Below are positions 38,801 to 50,100 of a stretch of DNA of 64,000 nucleotides, piece by piece; position 1 is the stretch's first letter, and every line of letters starts with the position of its first letter. The notes under the pieces are model-generated. The model saw nothing but the letters and a program-made list of their open reading frames with translations, ran no database searches and was not told where the DNA came from. Made by a program: the position numbers and the translations under genes. Origin of the DNA: Symbiodinium kawagutii (Eukaryota; Sar; Dinophyceae; Suessiales; Symbiodiniaceae). The DNA is taken from the NCBI GenBank assembly GCA_009767595.1, contig VSDK01015421.1, positions 334,341 through 398,340 on the forward strand. The letters are read 5' to 3'.

Positions 38801-41129
38801 TCATTTGTTGTTTTCTTTGGTGTGTTTCTTTTCTGGTATTTTTTGCCTCCGCGGGTGTTGACCTTGGTTTTTCTTGCTGCTGGTGTTCTTTCTGCGTTAT
38901 TTTTTTTTGCTGTTTTTTTTTTTTTTTTTTTCCGTGTTTTGTTTTTCCTGCCGTGCTTCCTTCTTTGCTTGCGTTTTTTTCTTTGCTAGTGTCGCCTGGC
39001 GTTTTCTTGTGGTTGTGTTTGTGCTGAGCTGGCGCTGCTTCCATTGGTGCATTTTTTTTGTCTGTGTGCATGTGTTTCCTGACATTTTTTGTCAAGTGTT
39101 CTTCCCGCACCGGTTTTGTTCTTTGTTAATGTTGTCGTTTGCTGGTGTTTTTTGTTTCTGCGGGTGGTTTTTTGTTTTTTCTGCGGGTGTCTTTTTCTAC
39201 ACTGTTTTACTGTTTTGCTGTTTTTTTTCAATCCTGGCATGTTTTCTTTTTGTTTTTCTTTGACGGTTTATTAATTGCTTGTGATTTTTCTCTGGTGTTC
39301 TCTCTCTGCCGGTTTTTTTTACTCTGGGATTTTTCTTTGTTGGTGTTTTTTCTGTGGTGTTCCTTTTAAAATCTTTGCTTGTGTGTTTACCCACCTGTCA
39401 GGTGAGGGTTGTTAGATTTTATCAGAGCCACTTTTCCTTCCTTGCTTCCTTGCTTCCTTCCTTCCTTCCTTTCTCCTTTCTCCTCCTTCCTCCTGCCAGT
39501 GTCAGATGTCAGTGTGCACTGCTGGAACTCAACCGCCAATGTCCGATTCGCAGTGAGCACCGCTGGACCTCAACCGCCAATGTCCGATCTCAGTGAGCAC
39601 CGCTGGACCTCAACCGCCAGTGCGCTGCCAGAAGTAAATGCCAAAAAGAATGCCAGAAGTATATGTCAAATAGAATGCCAGAACCAACCCGCACAACCTA
39701 ACAGCCAGTGTACGTGCACCATTAGCCAAATAATAATGTGAGCTGGTTTTATGAATAGGTTGTGTGAGTCAACTATGTGAGTTGGTTTTGCGGGTTGGTT
39801 ATGTGAATTGGTTACGTGAGTTGGTTGTGTGGGTTGGTTATGCGGGTGGGTAAAAGAGCCTGGAATGGCAGGGATTGCTCGAAGTGAAATATGTGTTTCG
39901 TTTGCTGCCCACCTGCCAGGCGAGGGCTGTGCTGTTAGATTTTATCAGAGCTGTACTTCCTTCTCCTCCTTCTCCTCTTCTCCTTCTCCTCGCCGCCTTC
40001 TCAACCGCGAATGTCCGATCTCAGTGAGCAGCGCCGGACCTGAACCACCAATACCCGCTCTCAGTGAGCATTGCTGGGCATCAACTGCAATGCCCGAAGA
40101 CAGTGAGCACCGCTGGACCTCAACCGCCAATGTCGGATCTCAGTGAGCACTGCAGGACCTCAACCGCCAATGTCTAAGCTCAGTGAGCACCGACGGACTT
40201 CAACCGCCAGTGCGCTGCCAGAACTAAATGCCAGATAGAATGGCAGAAGTATATGTCAGCTAGAATTCCAGAGGTATTTGTCAGATAGAATGTCAGAAGA
40301 TATGCCAGAAGTACGTGCCAGAAGTTAATGCGAGCTCGATTGCCAAAGAGATTGCCAGGCCTGTATATCAGAAGTAGTTGCCAGATAGAATTCCAGAAGC
40401 GTATGTCAGATAGAAGGCCAGAATCAACCCACACAACCAATGTAACAGCCAAGTTTATGTCTACCAGTGTATGTGTAACATTGTCCAAGGTATGTTTGTT
40501 CTTATGGCAATATGAATTGGTGATGTGAGTTGGTTGTGCGGGTGTGTGAGTTGGTTTTGTGAGTTGGTTATGTGGGTTGGTTGTGTGGGTTAGTTCTGTG
40601 ATGTTCTGTGACTTGGTTATGTGGGTTGGTTGTGTGGGTTAGTTATGTGAGTTGTTTTTTTAAGTTGTTTTTTTGAGTTGGTGATGTGAGTTGGTGATGT
40701 GAGTTGGTGATGTGAGTTGGTTGTGTGGTGGTTGGTTATAGAGACTGGTTGACATGCATTTCACCAATGCATCCTTGTACCTCACTATGTTATGCCATGG
40801 CGGGGATCACTCGAAGTAAAACAGTTTTGTTGTTGCCAGTGTTTTTTGCCGGTGTTTTTTTTTTGTTGTTGTTTTGCGGTGATGCAGCTGATGCGGCCGG
40901 TGCTTGTGGTCATGACGATGTTCAATGTTTGATGAACAGTGGTGGGCGGTGATGATAATGATGATGGTGATGATGACGATGATGACGATGATGATGATGA
41001 TGGTGATGATGATGGTGATGATGATGGTGATGATGACAACGATGATGATGATGGTAATGATGATGCTGCTGATGATGATGATGATGATGATGATCATGTT
41101 GATGACGATGACGATGACGATGACGATGT

Positions 41130-41191
<62 letters not shown>

Positions 41192-44100
41192 CTGATGATG
41201 ATGGTGATGGTGATGGTGGTGGTGATGATGATGACGATGATGACAATGACGGTGATGATGTTGGTAATGATGATGACGATTCCGATGATGATCAGCACAT
41301 AAGCCCACAGAAACACCAGACCAAAAAACACCACCTCTGACAAACACCCGCCCGAGAAAACATGAACAATTACAAATCACAACCCGCATCAGCCATCACA
41401 AACACCCGCCCACAAACACGACAGCAGACAAGGAAGGACACTAGCCGGAAAAAACACCGGCAGCCAAAAACACGAGCTAGCAAAACACATATCCCACAGC
41501 AGCACCAGTACACCAACCCAAAAAACACCAGTGCAGAAAAAAACAACCCACTACACCATTTGGGCGGAAAACCGCCAGCCAACAAAAAATCCGCCAACAA
41601 AAAGACCAACGTAGACACACACTAGCAGACAAAATCAGAAAAATAACAAAACACACGCGGACAAACGCACCGACGCAAAAAAAAACGCTAGCCCACAACA
41701 GCACCAACCCATAAAAAAACAGCAGAGCTGAAAACCAACTCTAATCCACACAAGCGCCACCAAACAAGAATTCCAATTTTAACTCATTAAAACACAAAAA
41801 ACACGAAAATAAAAACAAACGAACAAAAACACCAGCAAATGCAACACAATTTCGCACAAGAACACCGTCCCAGCAAAGCGCTGGCGGACAACAACATCAA
41901 CCCAACTCGCATAAACAGTAAACAAAAACACCAGGAATCAAAAACACCGCTCCACCAAAACACCAGCCGCAAAAAAAGTACCCACACGAACGCCAGCGCA
42001 AAAATACATCAGAAACTCACCTTCCGTTTCTGCGTCGGTCTGCGACCTATTGGTCTTATCTAACTCTCTGGGCTTCTTGGCTGTACAGCACCCACGCGAA
42101 CCGCAACAACAATAACCTGGACTAAGCAAACCAGAAAACTCAAAGCAACCGCAACAACGCCACCAAGAAAACCCACAATCGCTCAGCTTACATCTCAACA
42201 GAACATTGACAACTGTGCCTGCCAACAATATCGACCACTCGTATTTCTTGTTTGTTCTCCTGTAATACCTGCCTTTCCTGTCACCCCTTCTCAGGTGAAC
42301 AATTAAGGAATTTGAGGACAATGTGAGCCATCAACGGGCATTGGCCAATGGACCATCATGGTGAACCATGAGCCCCGCTATCATTCAATGGATCCTGTTG
42401 AAAAAAAACTTGGATTGTCATGAGTGAGTTGTTCGTAATAAGCTGGGGCATCATTTTGTATGGTTGGTTGCTTATGCAGCCGTCAGCAGATGAAGCAGCA
42501 GTCTTGGCATGAAACTTTTGCATCGCCGAGCCGCGTCCTGAAAGAGTGCTACCTGAAGTCATGATTGGATGTGCATCTCAAACATTCATGTTAGAAAACA
42601 AGAACCATATACTAACAGTGTCTTGCAAAATGCATTTTATTGAAGAGCAAGATGTATCATAATGTTTCATGATGCATGAACAGAATCATCAACAATTCTG
42701 GTGGTCAGCGAGTAGTGACCATTTGGAAGAGGTAGCCAGAGCTAGAAACAAATCTCCTTGAGCCATGTCGAAAAACCACATGCTTCTGGGAGTGCTTGGC
42801 GGAGTTCTTGGCTGGTGTGGTCTTACAGCTGCAGGGCTGGCAATTCTCTTCCCCTTCGATTCAATGATGGTACCTGTTGTGCTGGTCACGGGCAACGTGT
42901 TGATCGCACTCTGGATTCCACTTGTAGTCTACCTTGTTTTCCGCAAGTCGGCAATGATGGAAGACAAAAAAGATATGGTCCAACTCCACTGGAATCCTGA
43001 CATCCAACGCCGCGGCATGGGCGACCTCATCCGAAGTGTGAACCACATTGCCATCATCGTCTCCGATGTGGGCCGGTCATTGGCGTTCTACACCGAGATC
43101 ATTGGCTTCCAGCAAATCCAAAGACCCAACTTCGATCGTCATGGTGCATGGTTGACCATGGGAAATCTGGAGTTGCATTTGATCAAAGGGGTGCCCAATG
43201 CACCCACCGGGCGAGATCTCATTGTGTCGCACATCGCCCTTGAGACAGAGTATCCAGAGCAGGTGTTGGAGAAGCTCTTGGAGTTTGATGTGCCCTTCAG
43301 GCAGAACATTTCCGTGCCAGATCCGAAAAGGGCCAGAGCGAACTTGGTGGAAGCCTTTGAAAACAGTGAGGGCAAGATCACTCAGTACTTTGTGCGAGAC
43401 CCAGATGGGTACTACTTGGAGCTTTGCAATTGTGACGTTCTCACGGCTTTTTGTTTGTTCAAGGAGAAGCAGGCCGCCAAGCTGAAAGTTGGCCAGATTC
43501 CAAAGTATTTGCAGCTCATGGATGCTGTGCTTGGCACCTACAATGAGTCGGGACAGATGGCCCCTTCTGTATTCCGATTGCCTCAACTGTTCAAGACCGG
43601 CGTGATGGCTCATCGCTGGGTGCAAAGGGCACGTGAGGAGTTGTTAACGCCTTTTGAAGAGCGTGTTGAGACAGCCCTTGCTGGAGTGCAGGAGGCAGCG
43701 CAACCTGATGCTGATCTCTTGGAAAAATTCACCGGCAGACAAAAGACCTATTGTGATATTACCCAAGGATTCTCACAGGAAGACTTGAAGGCAGCTCTTT
43801 GCAGAAGTGGAAATCATGCGCCCACTGCATTGTTGCTTTTGGCGGCCAGCCGCCAGGATGTGAAGGTCTACTTACCGCCCCGGTACCTTCTGAGCGAAGG
43901 AGGGCGCGTCCAGCAGCAAGTGATGGCAGTGTCGGCACCGAGCAAGAAAAAGTTTGGCTCATTTAGCATGTTCGCTTCCAAGCCTTTTGAGGATGCAGAG
44001 GCTCGATCAGGGGTCAGCCGTGGCGTTGGCCAATTTGGTGTTAGTCAGTCCATTGGCAACTTCTTGGGCATGAGGAGGAGGGAGGCTGATGGATCCAGCA

Positions 44101-47100
44101 CAAGTCAGCTCGGTGTTCGCAGCGGTCAGATGCTGTCCTTGAAATTTGAGAATGATCCCAAGATGCAAGACTACCTCACCAAGAGGAATGCATTGGCTCG
44201 GAAGAAAGTGAACCTGCCAGACATTGAAGAAGGAGCTCGCATTGAAGAAGGAGAAAAAGTGACTAGAATGTAGTTTCTAGCGGCCTTGGTTTCACGCATT
44301 TTTGAGCAACTTGCTGTTTCGCTGGCTAGATCCTCTCAGGAGGGGCCGTTTTTCTCGAAACTCGTTCAACTCCCGATTGCCAGACTTTTTGGAGTCGACA
44401 GGGCGCAACCGGGATATTGGACTTTCTGCTAAAAGCACTTGACCTGGTGGGTGGTTTCAAACAATTCTCATTTTCAGCAAGAACTACCAACAAATGGTTG
44501 GTTGACTCATATTTTTCGTCCGAGTTGAAACCACCAACCAGTACTTTTTTTCGAATCTTCTTCAAGGGAGATTTCAACTTTTTGCACATGGCAGTCATGA
44601 ATCGAGCGAAGATTCAAACCCTTGGACGCCGCCAAAAAAGAACTGGGACAGGCTCAGTGGCGGAGAAAATGCCAATAATGCAAGCTTAGCATCCATTAAC
44701 CCTGATTAGTCAGATTAAGCAAATATTTCCCACTAATTATCTATTTCATTTGGAGATTCATATTGATCAACCATCATATGATCAACTATTATCATAACAT
44801 TGTCGTATAACCTCTCTATCATGATATGAACCATCATATGAATCATATACTCAACCATCATTAGTGAATGATTATCATCATAACTCATAACCATCATCAT
44901 GATCAACCATCAAATGCCATCATTTCTAATATGCTCAACCATCAAATTCGTGATATGGCTGTGGGTCAGTTCACCCTGTACCCCTGGTTCCCCCATCATT
45001 AACCAGCTCGTTTTCCCTCGTTATTGTTGGTAAATCCTCCATTAGTTGGTTGGCTAACTGCTTGACCCACAACCATATATAGCTGGTATATCCCCTACTA
45101 TTGTTGCTTATTATACCCTATCATTAACCGTTAGCCAGCTAGTTAACCCTTGGTTGGTTGGCTAATATTGAACCATAGCCATATATAGCTGGATATAGCT
45201 GGTATATCCCCCATTATTGTTGGTTGTTATCTCCTATAAACAATTAACCATTGGTTGGTTGATTAATATTGACCCACAGCCATATACTTGGTATATCCAC
45301 TACTATTGTTGGTTATCACCCCCTATCATTAACCATTTCCAGCTAGTTAACCCTTGGTTGGTTGGTTAACTGCTTGACCCACAGCCATGCACTCAACCAG
45401 CATTGGCGGATCATTTGCCCCGGGATCTCCGAGGAGACGCTGCATGACATTTGCCGTGCCCTCTCCGAGGGCGCCGCGGGCTCAGACCCAAGGAGCGATC
45501 TCGTTGGCGCCGTTCGTTGGGAAGCCGCGACGCCAGCTGGGTCAAGCAGCAACGAAACATAGGTGGTTCATGGTTGTTAAGGGATGATGGTTGATAAGGG
45601 ATGATGGTTGATAAGGGATGATGGTTGTTAAGGATGATGGTTGTTAAGGGATGATGGTTGTTAAGGGATGATGGTTGTTAAGGGATGATGGTTGATAAGG
45701 GATGATGGTTGTTAAGGGATGATGGTTGTTAAGGGATGATGGTTGATAAGGGATGATGGTTGTTAAGGATGATGGTTGTTAAGGGATGATGGTTGTTAAG
45801 GGATGATGGTTGTTAAGGGATGATGGTTGATAAGGGATGATGGTTGTTAAGGGATGATGGTTGTTAAGGGATGATGGTTGATAAGGGATGATGGTTGTTA
45901 AGGATGATGGTTGTTAAGGGATGATGGTTGTTAAGGGATGATGGTTGGTAAGGGATGATGGTTGTAAGGGATGATCACTAGCAATTATAGGGGATATACC
46001 AGCTATAGGTGGCTATGGGTCAATCTTAACCAACCAACGGGGATAATCATCAACAATGGCCAGGAAAACGAGCCGGTCAATGATGGGGGAACCAGGGGGA
46101 CTAATGGTGAACTGACCCGCAGCCAACTGACCATAGGTTGCCATGTTGAGCTTCCAAGTTGGGTTAGCCCCTTGGAACCTCAGTTGGGAAATTCAACATT
46201 GCAAATTAGTAGTGGAAAGCCAGCAATGAAATGGTAGGTCTTCCACTTCCAGGTTAACCAGGGGTAACAACGGTGAAAGGCTGATGGTTAAGGTTTATCA
46301 CCAACAATAGCCATGAAGAATGGACCAACAATGGTGGGAAACCAGCAATAATGTGTTTAAGAGTGGGTCGACAACGGTTGATTTGTGAGCGCTCACGGTG
46401 AAGTCAGGCAGATACAAGATGGTAACACAGACTATCAAGGGGTATGGGCTCGAGGATCGAGCGAGTGAGATAGTCCGTTTCGCCATGTGCGGTTGAAGCG
46501 ATGGCGAGTGTCAAGAAAGGACACCTGAAAGATCAGAAAAAAAAAGAGAAAGAGGAGGGGAAAGAAACAATTGCAATAGATGATGAAGACAAAGATGAGA
46601 CTCAGCAGAAGACACCACAAAGAAAGACCATTGATTTTGAAGCCGAAGACGCAGAAGACATTGAAATGAGCAAGCAACCGGCAGAGGCAAGAAAAAAACT
46701 GAGCACCAGACGCATTTGGGGCGCCAAAGGCTCCACAACAGCACAAGCATTGTATGAAATCGCGACAACACCACAGAGAGTGAACAAGACCTCTGAAGCC
46801 AGCACAGCACAGATAGACAGAAAATCCAAGAGGCACGTAGACCAAGAAACACAAGAACTACTACAAGAGATGAAGAAACTCAGCATACAAATGAAGCAGG
46901 ACTTAGAACAACTCAGATCGACCGGCGCCAGCTCAGCAGACCAGATCAACAACCAGCAAGAGGCAATGACAAGGCAAATGCAGAAGCTGACAGAGATAGC
47001 AGAAAGACATGAGGACGAAATAGAAGATCTACGGGCATTGCAGGACTTCACCCACGAGATTGTCTTCGAGCGTGAGCAGAAAGACAGCAAACTCAAGATG

Positions 47101-50100
47101 ATCATAAAATCATGGCCAGCAACAGCCTCGTACTACGACAGGGTGAGAGTCACAGACTGGCTCTTACAACAAGCACAGGTACAAGAACACACAAAGCAAG
47201 AACATGGATATTACACAGCCAGCAAAAGATTCACATTATCCCCGGTTACAGTGCTATCCTTTGCAGATCAGGATGCGCAACAGAGATTTGAAAAGTATGC
47301 ATACACAAGTTTCTCCACAAAATGGCCCCTGCACTACTGGGATGCCCATGGCAACCGCTTGAATCACTGGAAGGGCGGCTGGCACAAACTGGTGATCACC
47401 AAATACCAGAGCAAGATCGACTTGATCATCAACATGACGCTGGTGACAGCCATGCAAATCCTCACTGCACAGCAAAACACCGGCTACACAGGCACAACGC
47501 ACCTTTCACACAGAACTAGCGACAAGCACCTCTTTGACCTCAACGCCCGGAAAGTTATTGCAAAAGCAACCTATGACAAAGACAGAGGGGTGATAGCAAT
47601 CGTAGCAGAAGAACGCCATGTTGAGACTCTCACAAGTCACTGGCGTGACGGGTGGAGAACTGCACATAAGGATCACCCCAGGTATCCTACATACAGCAAA
47701 TTTCCCTACGCAATCACATTCGCAGCTGCCAGGCTAGATGAAGAGAAAGAAGACAGAGAGGAGTGACTAAGCTCACCCTCAATACCAAAGAGCAGATGCA
47801 CAAAGAAAAAAAGGCAACAATTGAGGCAACAACATTTGAGGCAACAATACTCCAGAGGCAGCAGCCGCAGGAGTCAAAGCACACACTTACAAGAGCATCC
47901 CCCCCCTCACTCGTTTCACTTGCCTTCTAGTAGGCGCCCCGGGACAGTGCCCATAGGGCTGACTGAGAAAGCTCGGAGTCGTGTATACCAAAGTAGGAAA
48001 TTCTTTTTCAATAGAAGACATGCTAAAGCCGTGAAAGAGAAGAAAAAACTGAACCGTCGCTTGTGGAGATACTACAAGAGAACACGACTCCGAGAACGAG
48101 CCAGACAGGTAGCCAAGGAAGTTTTGCGCGAAAGCCATCTCTCAAAGAGAAAGGCTCTCACGAAACAGGCAAAACAAAAAACACACAAGAAATGCAAACA
48201 ATGGTTTCAAGCAAACATCCTGGATCTAAAGCGTGAATTTAAACATTTCCGGAAAAACTTTATCTGTCACCGCAGTGATTTGGGAAATAAGAGCCACCTT
48301 GGTAAAATCGCGAAAGGACATAAAATTAGACCTAACCAGAGAATCAAAGTAGCTACATTAAATGTACGTGGGCTGAACCACATCACTAAACGGGAAACGC
48401 TTGTAAAGATCATGAAGCAAAATCAATACGAAGTTTTGCTGTTAACCGAAACTAATGTAAATCTCGGTTGTGTGGAAAAATGGGACGGATACACCGCTTT
48501 CTTCAGTACCAGTATTGACCCAAAAGTTCGTGATCGGGAAGTAGCCAGACGAGAAAATAACAGTTTAGGTAAGCAGAAGCAAGATTGGACCAGCCACCGG
48601 CTTGCAGCTGACTTTGAGAATGCCGGCGTAGCAGTCGTTGTCAAAAACAACCTTCTTACGTCAATAAAAGATTTCAAGCAAGTGGATGGTCGAATTGTTT
48701 CGGTCACTTTTGCTTCGCATGGGTATGACATGACCTTTATTTGCGCTTATGCCCCGCACAGTGGTTATTCTACGGATGCTAAAGAAGAATTTTATGACCA
48801 GTTATCTCAAGAAATTGCATTGTGTAAAGGTAGGTATTTTATAGGTGGTGATTTTAACGCCCGAATTCATTATGTAAGGGAAGGTGATACTGACGTTTGT
48901 GGCCCTCACATATTAGGAAGGGGAATGGAATATTTGAACAACATGAACGAACGCACAAAAGAAAGTAGAGCTCTTTTCCTGGGATGGTGTAAATTACACC
49001 ATCTTGCAATTTTAAACAGCCAGTTTTCGAAACCCCCAGAGAAATTAATCACATATAAGGAAAAGACCAATAATTCTGATTTTGGTCCCCCGTTTGTTGC
49101 TGACAGATATGCTCAAATCGATTACTGGCTGACAAGCAAAGAATGGAAATCACTTTGCGATGATGTACAAAGTAGACGCGATATAGCTTTTGACTCAGAC
49201 CATCTGGTCCTTGAATCATCAATTTGCATGAGGCCGCCGCCGCGGCTGGAGGATACCAGAACAACACACAGATATTCTAAGCCTAATCCTGAACAATGGG
49301 CTAAATTCAACCAGGAATGCCATCGTTTTCTTTCCAAAGACCGCTTGTGCTTCCAAAGACTGGTCGAAGGTATCCTTCAAGCAGCGGCGAGCACCTTAGA
49401 GAAAGTACCACCTGAAAAGAAAAAACCCTATATTACAAGAAACACCTGGAATAAAATCGAGAAACGTAACCTACAAAGGAAAAACGGCGCCCCCGTAAAC
49501 GAAATCCGTTCTTTGAATAAGGAAATTTCTAAACTTGCCCGGCTCGATCGCAGAAACCATTTGCTTGAACAGTTCAATGAGAATCCTAATGACCCAAACA
49601 AGAAGGGACTGTGGAAAGCAGTCAAGCAATTAAAAACTAAGTTTACCCCGCAATACGTCCAAATGAAAAACGAATTTGGTGAACGTGTTCCTATAACCGC
49701 TAGGGCGCAAACAATAGCAGAATATCTAGAAACCAAGCATTGGATGAATGATTCTAACGTAGGCATGCCAGATGCCGCTGCCATTTTAAACAACAATGGC
49801 GCGGATGAAAGACCATTCCGGTTGGATGAGCTAAACTGGGCATTGAAAGTGGCTAAAAACAACAAACAACCAGGACCAGATGATGTACAGATGGAACTTC
49901 TTAAATGGCTTGATGATTCTAACCGCAGATGTTTTCTACACCTAATCAATGATTGGTGGGTGCAACGGAAAGCCCCAAAAGAACTTTTCATTGCTAGGGT
50001 TGTCCCGCTTTACAAAAAAGGGGACACAGATAACGCAGCAAACTATAGACCTATATCTCTTCTCAGCAGTGTCTATAAGATCTATATGATGATGATTCGG

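Larger units (their letters stand above)
42410..44680 (+). repeat. VOC gene duplication unit, copy 2
   Basis: Nearly identical to 36601-38690, apart from scattered substitutions, a short in-frame deletion in the gene and about 195 extra bases at 44424-44619 in the 3' flank that contain a family A element. Confidence 0.9.
36221..45400 (+). other. 9.2-kb intron containing the two VOC genes
   Basis: The exons at 36098-36220 and 45401-45506 both belong to the SRBD1/Tex chain, so everything between lies inside one intron if the gene model is right. It contains two intronless protein genes on the same strand, satellites and elements of families A and B. Confidence 0.7.

Noticed and set aside
38690..39369. 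Phe/Cys-rich frames resembling membrane proteins
   Set aside because: They arise from T-rich satellite sequence; several frames are open at once and none has unique sequence.
40807..41389. Long minus- and plus-strand frames through the GAT tract (poly-Ile, poly-His, poly-Asp, poly-Met)
   Set aside because: All are translations of one trinucleotide repeat in different frames, without start context or unique sequence.
41362..42321. Frames in the A-rich arm
   Set aside because: Low-complexity AAACACCAG repeats are open in several frames and mirror the T-rich arm.
45571..45977. CRISPR-like array
   Set aside because: Units are contiguous 16-17-bp repeats with no unique spacers, in a eukaryotic intron; it is a minisatellite.
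46476..46500. Possible dinoflagellate spliced-leader relic (TCCGTTTCGCCATG) in the LINE leader
   Set aside because: It shares only short blocks with the spliced leader as I remember it and needs gaps; likely chance.
49428..49991. 187-codon minus-strand frame inside the LINE
   Set aside because: It is antisense to the reverse-transcriptase coding frame, which has clear catalytic motifs.
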